Assembly: GCA_965277425.1 (NCBI GenBank)
Contig: CBDICR010000007.1
Coordinates: 124,001-188,000, forward strand
Direction: 5' to 3'
Origin: Poindextera sp965277425
Lineage (GTDB): Bacteria; Pseudomonadota; Alphaproteobacteria; Caulobacterales; Caulobacteraceae
Length of the DNA: 64,000 nucleotides
The notes beneath the pieces were generated by a model. That model saw nothing but the letters and a program-made list of their open reading frames with translations. It searched no databases and was not told the origin of the DNA. This document shows, one piece after another, positions 40,369-49,188 of this stretch; positions within the stretch are counted from its first letter, which is position 1, and each line of letters opens with the position of its first letter. A program made the position numbers and the translations under genes.

Positions 40369-40389
40369 CGTGTCAACAATGTTGATACG
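40369..40389. promoter_or_regulatory. Palindromic operator upstream of mazEF
   Basis: CGTGTCAACA (40369-40378) and TGTTGATACG (40380-40389) are inverted copies with one mismatch around a central A. It lies 35 bases before mazE and is flanked by the alcohol-dehydrogenase stop, so it belongs to the toxin-antitoxin promoter. AbrB-type antitoxins bind such sites. Confidence 0.55.
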
Positions 40390-40408
40390 CGAGCCGGCTG
40401 GGAGTCTG

Positions 40409-41494
40409 CTACGCGTCGAAGACGATCACCGACCTGGCGATCTCGCCGGTCTTCATCTCCTCGAAGGCCTCGTTGACCTGGTCGAGCTTGATGCGGCGCG
40501 AGATCATCTCGTCGAGCTTCAGCTTGCCGGACATGTAGAAGTCGACAAAGCGCGGCATGTCGACCGGGAAGCGGTTGGAGCCCATCAGCGAGCCCTGCAG
40601 GCGCTTTTCGCCCAGGAAGGCCGCGCCCATCAGGGTGACGGTCTGGCCGACCGGGATCATGCCGATGACGTTTGCGGTGCCGCCGCGGCGCAGCATGTTG
40701 AAGGCCTGCTCGGCGGTCTTGCCAAGGCCGATGGCCTCGAAGCTGTGGTGCACGCCGCCGCCGGTCATCTCCATGACCTGCTTCACCGGGTCGCCGTCGG
40801 CGGCGTTGATGAAGTCGGTGGCCCCGAACAGGCGGGACATGTTGTCCTTGGCCGCCGAGGTGTCGATGGCGATGATCCGCCCGGCGCCGGCGATGGCCGC
40901 GCCGTTGATGGCGGCCAGGCCGACGCCGCCGCAGCCGATCACGGCCACGGTCTCGCCCGGGCGGACATTGGAGGTGTGGATCACCGCGCCGATGCCGGTG
41001 GTGACGCCGCAGCCGATCAGGGCGGCGCGGTCAAGCGGCATGTCCTTGCGGATGGAGACGCAGGCGTGTTCGTGGATCAGCATCTGCTCGGCGAAGGACG
41101 ACAGGTTCAGATATTGGTTCATATTGCCGCTCGCCGAGGTGATGCGCGGCTCGGCGCCCTGCTCGCGGCGGGTGTCGGGGCTCTGGCACAGCGACATGTG
41201 GCCGGTGAGGCACTGGTCGCAATGGCCGCAATAGGCCGACAGGCAGGTGATGACGTGGTCGCCCACCTTCACGGTGCGTACCTCCGAGCCGACCTGTTCG
41301 ACCACGCCGGCGCTCTCGTGGCCGAGCACGGCGGGCAGCGGGAAGGGGTACTTGCCTTCCATGAAGTGCAGGTCGGAGTGGCAGACGCCGGCGGCGGCGG
41401 TGCGGATCAGCACCTCGTGCGGCCCAGGCTTGCCGATCTTGACGTCCTCGATCTGCAGCGGCTTGCCAACTTCACGCAGTACGGCGGCTTTCAT
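40409..41494 (-). CDS. Zinc-dependent medium-chain alcohol dehydrogenase
   Basis: A 361-residue MDR-family enzyme. Catalytic zinc ligands Cys38 (GVCHSD) and His59-Glu60 (GHESAGVV); structural zinc cysteines C89, C92, C95 and C103 (CGHCDQC and LC); Rossmann loop VIGCGGVGLAAINGAA. Oxidises or reduces an alcohol/aldehyde with NAD(P). ATG at 41494 with GGAGGACG upstream. Divergent from the thioesterase gene. It resembles the class III/AdhC-like zinc enzymes, but the substrate is not clear. Confidence 0.92.
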   Translation of the reverse strand: MKAAVLREVGKPLQIEDVKIGKPGPHEVLIRTAAAGVCHSDLHFMEGKYPFPLPAVLGHESAGVVEQVGSEVRTVKVGDHVITCLSAYCGHCDQCLTGHMSLCQSPDTRREQGAEPRITSASGNMNQYLNLSSFAEQMLIHEHACVSIRKDMPLDRAALIGCGVTTGIGAVIHTSNVRPGETVAVIGCGGVGLAAINGAAIAGAGRIIAIDTSAAKDNMSRLFGATDFINAADGDPVKQVMEMTGGGVHHSFEAIGLGKTAEQAFNMLRRGGTANVIGMIPVGQTVTLMGAAFLGEKRLQGSLMGSNRFPVDMPRFVDFYMSGKLKLDEMISRRIKLDQVNEAFEEMKTGEIARSVIVFDA

Positions 41495-41662
41495 CTGGAC
41501 GTCCTCCAAGGCTCATGACCGACGACAGCGGCCTTTGGCGCGCAATATGGCCAGGATCAGGTTTTCGGCAATCACTTATCGCAGGCAATCTTATGGTGGC
41601 GGCTTGGCTGACGCGAGGGCAGGACTTTCAAGTGACGCCATCGAGCCCGAACTGGATGCCGC

Positions 41663-42076
41663 ATGGACGCCACCGCCCGCTTTGCCGAAAACCAGAAGGG
41701 TTTCCTGCCGGACCTTCTGGGGATCGAGATCAATCTCGACGATCCGGCGCTGATCACCGGCCGCCTCGCCGTGACCCGGCACCATCTCGCGCCGAACGGC
41801 TTTCTGCACGCCGCCAGCGTGATCGGCCTGGTCGACACCGCCTGCGGCTACGGCTGCGCCAACAGCCTGCCCGACGGCGCTTCGGGCTTCACCACCATCG
41901 AATTGAAGTCCAACCATCTGGGCACGGCGACGGACGGGACGGTGATCTGCGAGGCTCGCTGCGTCCACGCCGGTCGCACCACCCAGGTCTGGGACGCCGA
42001 AGCCCGCCACCAGGAAAGCGGCAAGACCATCGCCCTCTTCCGCTGCACCCAGATGATCCTCTATCCGAGGCGCTAG
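41663..42076 (+). CDS. PaaI-type hotdog-fold acyl-CoA thioesterase
   Basis: A 137-residue single hotdog domain. HHLAPNGFLHAASVIGLVDT corresponds to the hot-dog helix region with the His-Gly/Asp catalytic motif, and TTIELKSNHLGTATDG to the central strand. PaaI-like enzymes hydrolyse acyl-CoA esters to relieve CoA sequestration. Divergent from the alcohol dehydrogenase. Monocistronic as far as can be seen. Confidence 0.88.
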   Translation: MDATARFAENQKGFLPDLLGIEINLDDPALITGRLAVTRHHLAPNGFLHAASVIGLVDTACGYGCANSLPDGASGFTTIELKSNHLGTATDGTVICEARCVHAGRTTQVWDAEARHQESGKTIALFRCTQMILYPRR

Positions 42077-42253
42077 GGGATAGAATGGCCGCATGGCGCC
42101 CGCTCATGGCCGGTCTTCCAGCTCTTAGAAGGCCGAGGCGGCCGGCCCATCACCAGATAATCCGAAGGTCGCGGGAGGGTGGAAATTGGACGCTGGCGCA
42201 AACACGGCTTCTGCTCCCATTATGCGCTCCGGGATGTGCATCTGGGGGTAGCC

Positions 42254-43086
42254 ATGCGTAAACGGCTCGGGCCCATGGCGACGCTCATGGCCGGGCTGAT
42301 TGGCCCTGCGGCGATAGCGCAGGGTTCTGGCGGAGATACGGCGTCCCACCCCGCTCCTCAGGGCGCCTGCTCGATCTGACGAAAGCCTTCCACACGAGCT
42401 CTGCTTGGCGATTGGTCGTCACCGAGGGGCCGCCTGCCAAAGACTACGGCGAAAACGACGCGCCTGGGGCGCTCAAATTATGCCTGCATAAGGGGCCTGC
42501 CGGGCCGTGCCTATCTGCGCCTGTCACCCCTCCGCTCCGAACGACGCAGCCTGGCTATCCCGCATGGGAGCCGCACTATCTGTTGACAGCCAAGGTGGTC
42601 TATCCGCGTGGACCGAAGGCTGCGCCTTTCCTGTTGATCATCACCGGCAGTCTGAACTCTGGAGACGGAGATCAGATCGTTGCGACCCAGTTGGTGGCCT
42701 ACGACGCCGACCATGACGCCTTCCGGCGCGTCTATGAGAAGAGCGCCGGCCACAACAACAACGAGGAGGTTCGCTTCGTCACTGAAGGGCTGCTTCGGGG
42801 AAGCGTTATCACTGCCGAGCCGCAGGAGCATCGGCCGTACGGCTATTGGATCGCGGTCAACAGCCTCACAGCAACAGGAGCTTATCGCCAGGTGCTCAGG
42901 TACCGAAGCGCCACTCTCTACAACGACGGCAACCGGCTAGCGGTGATCGACTCCGAGATGCCCAACATCGAGAGGCAGCTCGGCCTGTGGAAGCCTGGGC
43001 AGCCGATACCGACGCCCAGCCCCGGCGGCAACGCCAAGCCCTGTCTCAGGCCGACGCTACGTCATACAGAACTGTGGTGCGACTGA
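42254..43086 (+). pseudogene. Secreted protein of unknown function, frameshifted after the signal peptide
   Basis: The first frame starts at ATG 42254 with GGGGGTA upstream and gives a signal peptide (MRKRLGPMATLMAGLIGPAA, then IAQGSGG), but stops at 42379. The next register continues without a stop from about 42360 to 43086: GRLLDLTKAFHTSSAWRLVV, then an alpha/beta-rich domain with SLNSGDGDQIVATQLVAYD and NNEEVRFVTEGLL. A single missing base in the G-run near 42361-42363 would join them into about 277 residues. The family is unknown to me. Confidence 0.65.
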
Positions 43087-43318
43087 CCGATGGGTGACGC
43101 TCGCATTCCCGAGACGGGTTCCAAGCCGAACTGCAGAGCTGGATAGCAGACCTCCCTAACCTCCGAGATGGGTCGAGGCCGTCTGAGGCGTCATGGGCCG
43201 CGCCCTGCTCATGCAGGTGATCGGCGACTATCGGCGCCGCGGCGTGGAGCGCTTCCGCCTGGGCGCCTGCGGGACCGAAGTCGATCGAGGAGAGGCAAAT
43301 TTCGACCTCCGCTCTGGC

Positions 43319-44047
43319 TCAGACCGCCATGCCGCCGCCGTCGACCATCAGCACCTGGCCGGTCGTGTAGCCGCCGCGCATCAGGTAGAGATAGGCCTGC
43401 GCCGCCTCGTCCGGGTCGCCGCCGCGCGGCAGCGGCAGCCGAGCCGTAAAGCCGTGCAGCATCGCCTCGGGTAGTTGTTTGGTCCGCTCGGTAAGCACGA
43501 TGCCCAGGCAGACCGCGTTGACGCGGAGGGGGGCCAGGTCGACCGCCAGGCCGCGGGTGAGATGCTCGATCGCGCCGGCCACCGCTGTGGCGATGGGCGC
43601 GCCCTTCATCGGCCGATGCGCCAGCAGGCCGCCGGTCAGGGTGATCGAGCCGCCCTCGGCTATGCCGCGGCAACCGTGCTTGACCACGGCCAGGGCGCCC
43701 CAGAAGCGCACGGTGAAGCCGGCCTGGGCGGCGGCCAGGTCGAGGTCGCGCGTGGGCGCGAACAGGCTGGCGCCCCAGTCGCCGGCGGTGAAGGCCAGGT
43801 GATCGAACGGGCCGAGCGCCTCGAAAAAGCCGGCGACGCTGGCCTCGTCGCTCACATCGACCACCGATCCGCTGGCGCCGGCGCCGAGCCGCGCCACCGC
43901 CGCATCGACATTGGCCGCCTGGCTGGAGGCGACCTTGACCCTGGCGCCCTCGCGCAACGCCGCCTGGGCGACCGCAAAGCCGATTCCCGAGGCGCCGCCG
44001 ATGACGACAACGGACTTGCCGGCGAGCGACGAGGACGGGACGGTCAT
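43319..44047 (-). CDS. SDR-family protein lacking the usual Tyr/Lys pair
   Basis: A 242-residue protein with the SDR Rossmann loop GGASGIGFA (17-25), DVSDEASV and the C-terminal LAVDLAPLRVNAVCLGIV. The segment where the catalytic YxxxK normally stands reads IATAVAGAIEHLTRGLA: neither Tyr nor Lys is in place, though the Ser of the preceding strand region (GGSITLTGG) is present. It may be an atypical reductase subfamily or a non-catalytic protein. Coupled by ATGA to the upstream epimerase-like gene; they form an operon divergent from the AraC gene. Confidence 0.82.
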   Translation of the reverse strand: MTVPSSSLAGKSVVVIGGASGIGFAVAQAALREGARVKVASSQAANVDAAVARLGAGASGSVVDVSDEASVAGFFEALGPFDHLAFTAGDWGASLFAPTRDLDLAAAQAGFTVRFWGALAVVKHGCRGIAEGGSITLTGGLLAHRPMKGAPIATAVAGAIEHLTRGLAVDLAPLRVNAVCLGIVLTERTKQLPEAMLHGFTARLPLPRGGDPDEAAQAYLYLMRGGYTTGQVLMVDGGGMAV

Positions 44048-44925
44048 TGGAACCCGCGGCTGTCGCGAATGTCGGCCAGCAGGCCGGCGCCTTCCGGCCG
44101 CCAGTCGAAGGTCTCGCGGGTCAGGGCGCTGGAGGTCGGATTGTCCATGCCGACGAAGGCCGCCATGGTTTCGAAATGCGCCGGCGCCTGCTCGGGCGTG
44201 AGGCTGCGGACCGGAACGCCAAGCGCCGCGCCGATCGCCTCGGCGATGCTCCGCGAGGTTATCTCCTCGGCCGCCGCGTGCAGGCGCGTCCCGGGCTCGG
44301 CCCGCTCCAGAGCCAGATGGAACAGGCGCGCGGCGTCCAGGCGGTGGACCGCCGGCCATCGGTTCTCACCCTCGCCGACATAAGGAGAGACGCCCTTCGC
44401 GCGCGCCAGCTCGACCAGCATGGTCACCAGGCCGGCGCGGGTCAGGTCGTGGACCGCGGGCGCCAGACGCACCACGCTGCCGCGCAGGCCGTTGTCGGGC
44501 GCCAGCACCATCGCCTCGGATGCGGCGCGCGGCATCTCGAGGCTGAGGGGCGCGTCCGTCTCCGTGGCCGGGCGCGCGTGCGAGACCATCAGCGTGCCGG
44601 ACGCGATCACCAGCGGCTTGCCGGAGCCGGCGAGCGCACCGACCAGCGCCTCGACCGCGCGCCGGTCGATCTCGACGTTGGCCGCGAAATTGGCGAAGTC
44701 GTGAACGAAGGCGGTGTGGATGACGCCGTCGCTGGCCCGAGCGCCGGCAGTGAGGCTGTCTGTGTCGGTGATGTCGCCCCGGTGCGCCTCGACGCCCAGG
44801 CTCGCCAGCGCGGCGGCGGCCTCGTCGCTGCGCGCCAGGCCGACCACCTGGTGGCCCACCTGGAGCAGGTTCTGAACGACGGCGGAGCCGATAAAGCCGG
44901 TCGCACCGGTGACGAAAACACGCAT
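44044..44925 (-). CDS. NAD(P)-dependent epimerase/reductase (extended SDR, atypical)
   Basis: A 293-residue protein with the extended-SDR loop VTGATGFIGSAVVQNLL at the start and GDITDTDSL (Asp that binds adenine). YxxxK is not evident at the expected position, as in the atypical NAD-binding NmrA-like reductases; RLAPAVHD and VRLAPAV remain. Possible function: ketone or quinone reduction. Its end overlaps the SDR gene. Its promoter is shared with the divergent AraC regulator. Confidence 0.85.
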   Translation of the reverse strand: MRVFVTGATGFIGSAVVQNLLQVGHQVVGLARSDEAAAALASLGVEAHRGDITDTDSLTAGARASDGVIHTAFVHDFANFAANVEIDRRAVEALVGALAGSGKPLVIASGTLMVSHARPATETDAPLSLEMPRAASEAMVLAPDNGLRGSVVRLAPAVHDLTRAGLVTMLVELARAKGVSPYVGEGENRWPAVHRLDAARLFHLALERAEPGTRLHAAAEEITSRSIAEAIGAALGVPVRSLTPEQAPAHFETMAAFVGMDNPTSSALTRETFDWRPEGAGLLADIRDSRGFQ

Positions 44926-44997
44926 GCAATCTGTCCTTCAAAGAGATCGAGCCGCAGGCAAGGCGGCCGAGTGACATCAAGATAGGGGGTGGGATCG

Positions 44998-45041
44998 GGA
45001 CGATCCATGCGATATCGTCCGCATCTTCTTCGCCATCGTCC
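44998..45041. promoter_or_regulatory. Repeated ATCGTCC motifs in the divergent AraC/SDR promoter
   Basis: GGACGAT (44998-45004) faces ATCGTCC (45014-45020), a perfect inverted pair, and ATCGTCC recurs at 45035-45041, 21 bases after the second copy (two helical turns). This is the classic layout for an AraC-type regulator, whose gene starts at 45051, just 9 bases after the third copy. Confidence 0.5.
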
Positions 45042-45050
45042 AGGAACCTC

Positions 45051-46002
45051 ATGGACCCGCTCTCAGACGTGCTGTCTCTGCTGAAGCCGCGCAACACCAT
45101 GGTGCGCGGCTTCGACGTGGCCGGGCCCTGGTCGATCCAGTTCGGCGCGCATCAGGGCGTCAAATGCTACGCCGTCGTGTCCGGCAAAGCCTGGCTCGCC
45201 TTGGAGGGGCCTCGCCGATCCGGTGCGCCTGCGGGCGGGCGATTGCCTGCTGCTGCCGCGGGGACGGCCCTTTCGCCTCGCCAGCGACCTGGATCTGACG
45301 CCGATCGAAGCCGAGACCTTCATTTCAGCCGCGCGCGATGGCGCCGTCGCCACCTTGAACGGCGGCGGAGACTGTTTTGGCATCGGCGGCTGGTTCGACT
45401 TCGCCGGCAATCACGCGAGCATCCTGCTGGGCGTGCTGCCGCCCATCGTCCATATCCGCAAGGACGCCGATCGGGCGGCGCTGCGTTGGTCGCTGGACCG
45501 GATCATGCAGGAGTTGCGCGAGCCGCAGCCGGGCGGCGCATTGGTCGCCCAGCATCTCGCCCACCTGGTGCTGATCCAGGCGCTACGCCTGCATCTGGCG
45601 GAAGGGCCGCGCGGCGGGGTCGGGTGGCTGTTCGCCCTGTCGGACCCGCAGATGAGCGCCGCGATCAACGCCATGCACCAGGATCCGGCGCGGCGGTGGA
45701 CCTTGGCTGCGCTGGCGGCGCGCGCGGGCATGTCGCGATCCAGCTTCGCCCAGAAGTTCAAGTCGGCGGTGGGGGCCTCGCCGATGGACTATCTGACGCG
45801 CTGGCGGATGCTGCTGGCGGGGGACCGGCTGGAACAATCGAGCGATCCGGTTTCCGCCATCGCCCTGTCGCTCGGCTACGAGTCCGAGAGCGCCTTCAGC
45901 ACCGCCTTCAAGCGGGTCATGGCGGCCTCGCCGCGGAAATACGGCCGAGGCCGAAATCGAGCGTCCGCTCCACATGGCGAGGGCCAGTCGCTGCACGTCT
46001 GA
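45051..46002 (+). pseudogene. AraC-family regulator interrupted by a one-base insertion
   Basis: From ATG 45051 the frame gives MDPLSDVLSLLKPRN, then a cupin-type sensor domain to SGKAWLALEG (about residue 53), then shifts. The next register continues LADPVRLRAGDCLLLPRGRP without interruption through the sensor domain and the C-terminal AraC helix-turn-helix pair (WTLAALAARAGMSRSSFAQK and FKSAVGASPMDYLTRWRM) to a stop at 46002. Removing one C of C45210-C45211 fuses the two into about 316 residues. It is divergent from the SDR operon, which it probably controls. Confidence 0.85.
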
Positions 46003-46017
46003 TCCGGCGCTTTGGCC

Positions 46018-46977
46018 TCAGCCGGCGCGCGCCAGAGCCAACACCTCCTCGATGGCGGCGATCACGGCCTCGGGTCGCTCGATGGGGATCATGTGGCCGG
46101 CGTCGATGGTGCGCCGCTCGCCGCGCGTCGAGAGGGCGGCGATCTCGTCGTGCATGGTGCGCCAGACCTCGGATCGCGCCTCGGCGGCGGCGAGGGCTTC
46201 CCCCGGCCGCGCCGCGGCGTTCTTGCCGGCGGTGAGCGCGATCAAGGGCATGTCGCCAAGCGATCGGCGCGCGGCGTCGAGCGCCGCGGAACTGGCCGAG
46301 CCGGACGCCGCGGATTCGGACCCCAGGGCGCGCCAGAATCCCGGCGACAGGCGTTGGGCGACGTGCGCGGCATACACGGCCGGCGTGACGGTGGGCCACG
46401 GTGGTCCGACAGCTCGATCATAGTCCGGCGTCCCCGGCGCGAGCGCGCCCGCGCGGGCAAGCCGGGCGAGGCGCGAATAATCGCGCAGGTTGCGTTTTCG
46501 TGCTTCGGCGCCGCGAGCGCCCGTCGCTTCGTCCATCCGGCGGTCCTGGTGCTCGCTGGAGCTGTCCACCATCACCATCCCGACGACCTCTTGCGGATAG
46601 CGGAAGGCGAACAGGCGCATCTGCGGGCCGCCGGCTGAATGGCCAACGAGCACGTACGGCGGGGCGATGTCGGCGCCCGCAAGCGCCGCTCGCAGGTCAG
46701 CGACGATCGCCGAGGCCGTTCGGGGCGGCGGGCCGGGATCGCTGAAGCCGAGCCCAGCCTTGTCGAAGGCGACCGTCCGAGTCCTTAGGGCGAGGGCATG
46801 CTGGACGCGCGCCCAATGCAAGGTGGTCCCGTTCAGGCCGGCCGCGAAGATCACGGTCGGCGCGCCTTCGCCGGCGATCAGCAGGTTGAGCCGCCGACGC
46901 CCGCCGATCTTCACGAGCGTCTGCGGCGCCGCGTAGTGCAGGTCCAGCCATGGGTTGGGGGCGGCGGACGTCGCCAC
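46018..46977 (-). CDS. Alpha/beta-hydrolase family protein
   Basis: A 319-residue hydrolase with oxyanion region IFAAGLNGTT, nucleophile elbow GHSAGG and C-terminal His in DAGHMIPIERPE. Family members hydrolyse esters, lactones or C-C bonds; the substrate is unknown. GTG start with CAGGAG upstream. It is convergent with the AraC gene (15 bases apart) and lies downstream of the MFS transporter gene on the same strand. Confidence 0.88.
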   Translation of the reverse strand: MATSAAPNPWLDLHYAAPQTLVKIGGRRRLNLLIAGEGAPTVIFAAGLNGTTLHWARVQHALALRTRTVAFDKAGLGFSDPGPPPRTASAIVADLRAALAGADIAPPYVLVGHSAGGPQMRLFAFRYPQEVVGMVMVDSSSEHQDRRMDEATGARGAEARKRNLRDYSRLARLARAGALAPGTPDYDRAVGPPWPTVTPAVYAAHVAQRLSPGFWRALGSESAASGSASSAALDAARRSLGDMPLIALTAGKNAAARPGEALAAAEARSEVWRTMHDEIAALSTRGERRTIDAGHMIPIERPEAVIAAIEEVLALARAG

Positions 46978-47030
46978 GAGATGCTCCTGTCAGGCCCTTT
47001 TGCGTTCACTCGGCCGTCGGTCGACCGCCG

Positions 47031-48338
47031 TCATTCCTGGATCGCCGTCTTTGGCGCGGGCGCTTCCTCGTAGAGCTCGGCGTCCTTCTTCCGCACCAGG
47101 ATCGCCGGCAGCAGGAAGACCAGCGGGACGGTGATGAAGGTGGTCACCGAGTTGGAAAGCACCAGGCTGCTGAACTTGAGATGGTAGGTTTCGAGCAGGC
47201 TTGAGCCCAGCCAGTCGGTCCCCAGCAGGGCGGCGTTGCGCACGCTCATCATCAGGGAAAAGCCCAGGCCCTCGCTGCCGGCGGGGGTGGCGCGCACGGC
47301 CAAGTCCATCAGGGCCAGTTCCGCCAGGGTGAAGCCGAAGCCGTTGAAGCCTTCGATCAGCTGGGCGGCGCGCACGGATGAATAGAACAGATAGCCCAGA
47401 TTGGCCGCGGTGCCCAAAAGCAGGCACCAGACGAGCAGGGTTCGCAGGTTCACCCGCCGGCAGGCGAATCCGTAGCCGACCGCGGCCAGAACGCCGCAAA
47501 CCCCCGAAATGAGTTGCAGCAACCCCTGGCCCTGGGTGGTCATGTGCAGGTCGTTCTGCTGCTTGTAGAACACCGCCGTCGTGATTCCCGGGGCGATATA
47601 GAACAGCGCCATCAGGCCCGCGGCCGCCCACATGGTGCGCGCCGAGGCGATCTTGCCGAGCTGTTTGGCGGCATTGTCGAGCAGCACGCGCGAATCGATC
47701 GTCTTCCGCTGCTCGTTCAGGAAGAAGATGGTCGCCGGCACCAGCAGGAACATCACCCCGCCGCAGGCCGCCGCGGTCCAGCCGAAGGCGATGCTGGCCA
47801 GATAGCCGGCGCTCGGACCGTTGATGATGATGCAGAGCTGCTGGACGAACTGGCGCACGGCGGTCAGGCGGCCTGATCCGGAAACGGCCTGGGCGGTCTC
47901 GACCATGTAGCCGCCGACCACCGTGCTCGCCACCACCAGGAAGCTATTGATGACGATGGCCATCCACAACAGGTCGTTATAGTTGTGCGGGGTGAAGTAG
48001 AGCCCGACCCAGGCGAGCACCGCCAGGCTGGTGGTGATCAGGATGTAGCTTTTTCGCCGGCTGCCGAAGAGGGGAAAGGCGTCGGTCAGGATGCCGGCGA
48101 TGGGCTTGAAATACCAGGGCAGGCCCGCCCAGAAGAAGAAGGCGGCGTTGGCGGCGCGGCCGACGTGCAGTTCGTTCTTGAGCAGGTTCTGCAGCGGCAG
48201 CCGCGCCAGCACCTGCGGCTGGGCCAAGGTGGTTGCGAAAACCCCGACGATGATGACGATGGCGGCATAGATCAGCGCCTTGTCGTTCTTCTGCGGTTGC
48301 TCGCCGATCTGCTCCTGATCGATGGTCGTGGCGGACAT
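47031..48338 (-). CDS. MFS transporter (BT1 folate/biopterin-like)
   Basis: A 435-residue protein with 12 predicted helices. RLPLQNLLKNELHV and FYFKPIAGIL-like wording (WYFKPIAGILTDAFPLFGSR) resembles the BT1 family, whose eukaryotic members carry folate or biopterin; bacterial members are uncharacterised. The N-terminal helix is preceded by a short polar tail. Upstream of the hydrolase on the same strand, so possibly one transcript; divergent from the VapBC pair. Confidence 0.85.
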   Translation of the reverse strand: MSATTIDQEQIGEQPQKNDKALIYAAIVIIVGVFATTLAQPQVLARLPLQNLLKNELHVGRAANAAFFFWAGLPWYFKPIAGILTDAFPLFGSRRKSYILITTSLAVLAWVGLYFTPHNYNDLLWMAIVINSFLVVASTVVGGYMVETAQAVSGSGRLTAVRQFVQQLCIIINGPSAGYLASIAFGWTAAACGGVMFLLVPATIFFLNEQRKTIDSRVLLDNAAKQLGKIASARTMWAAAGLMALFYIAPGITTAVFYKQQNDLHMTTQGQGLLQLISGVCGVLAAVGYGFACRRVNLRTLLVWCLLLGTAANLGYLFYSSVRAAQLIEGFNGFGFTLAELALMDLAVRATPAGSEGLGFSLMMSVRNAALLGTDWLGSSLLETYHLKFSSLVLSNSVTTFITVPLVFLLPAILVRKKDAELYEEAPAPKTAIQE

Positions 48339-48430
48339 GGATCAGGCGCCTTCCCTTGGGGCGACGATAGTTCAGGGTTTTGGGCGCGACAGCAAGGCGA
48401 GAGCCCCCGGCGGCGGGCTTGCGGCGAGGC

Positions 48431-48460
48431 ATGATTTCCGGTAATATTTCCGGAAATCAT
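48431..48460. promoter_or_regulatory. Perfect palindrome upstream of the PIN toxin-antitoxin pair
   Basis: ATGATTTCCGG (48431-48441) and CCGGAAATCAT (48450-48460) are perfect 11-base inverted repeats around the AT-rich TAATATTT. The core TTTCCGG is also present as a direct repeat. It lies 13 bases before the antitoxin start, typical of an autoregulatory operator. Confidence 0.6.
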
Positions 48461-48472
48461 GAGGTGCGCGGG

Positions 48473-48757
48473 ATGAGCAACGGCGCCAAGTCTTCACTCG
48501 CCAGGCATCGCGCGCGGCTGGCGCGCCGAGGCTTGGTGCGGGTCGAAGTCAATGTCAGCAGGGATGATGCGAGCCTGGTCCGCCAGGTCGCCGCGGCCTT
48601 GTCCGACCCGGCCCGTCAATCGGCTGCGCGCATCTTGCTTCGACAACGCTTTGTCGAACCGCCGAAAATGAGCTTGAAAGCGCTGCTGGCGTCCGCGCCG
48701 CTCGATGGACTCGACCTGGATCGCGGTCCCGACCTCGGACGCGAAGTCGATCTGTGA
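48473..48757 (+). CDS. VapB/FitA-type antitoxin
   Basis: A 94-residue protein. The N-terminal part, ARHRARLARRGLVRVEVNVS, resembles the antitoxins that precede PIN-domain toxins and includes a probable DNA-binding strand-helix unit; the C-terminus is acidic (DGLDLDRGPDLGREVDL) to bind the toxin. GTGA overlap with the toxin start shows translational coupling. The family is assigned mainly from gene context. Confidence 0.72.
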   Translation: MSNGAKSSLARHRARLARRGLVRVEVNVSRDDASLVRQVAAALSDPARQSAARILLRQRFVEPPKMSLKALLASAPLDGLDLDRGPDLGREVDL

Positions 48758-49188
48758 ATTACCTGATCGACACCAACATCATTTCCGAACTGCGAAAGGG
48801 CGAACGCTGCGACCCGAACCTTGCGGCCTGGTATGCGGAGGTGGCCGACGAGGCTCTGTTTCTCAGCGCACTGGTGCTCGGAGAGATCCGCAAGGGGGTC
48901 GAGCTTGCCCGCCCAAAGGATCCCGATAAGGCCGCGGCGCTCGAACGATGGCTGCGACAAGTCGAGGAGGCCTTCGAGGTTCGCGTGCTCGGCATCGACA
49001 ATGCGGTCGTCGATCAGTGGGGACGCATGGGCGCCGTCAGGCCGATCCCGACCATCGACGGTCTGCTCGCGGCGACGGCGGTGATCCATGGCCTGACGCT
49101 CGTCACCCGCAACGACCGCGATATCGCCGGTCTAGGCGCCAAGGTGCTCAATCCGTTTCGGATCGGCGAAAGTCGCCATCAACCGTAA
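48754..49188 (+). CDS. vapC: PIN-domain toxin (VapC/FitB family)
   Basis: A 144-residue PIN-domain ribonuclease. Acidic residues of the metal site: Asp6 in YLIDTNIISEL, Glu in LVLGEIRKGVE, Asp in TIDGLLAATAV and Asp in TRNDRDIAGL. Such toxins cut tRNA or rRNA. GTG start inside the antitoxin stop. The last tail residues ESRHQP are free of motifs. Confidence 0.9.
   Translation: MNYLIDTNIISELRKGERCDPNLAAWYAEVADEALFLSALVLGEIRKGVELARPKDPDKAAALERWLRQVEEAFEVRVLGIDNAVVDQWGRMGAVRPIPTIDGLLAATAVIHGLTLVTRNDRDIAGLGAKVLNPFRIGESRHQP

Noticed and set aside
43193..43474. Short frame starting MGRALLMQVIGDYRRRG
   Set aside because: Has no family motif and overlaps the SDR gene antisense; may be a fragment of older sequence but cannot be supported.
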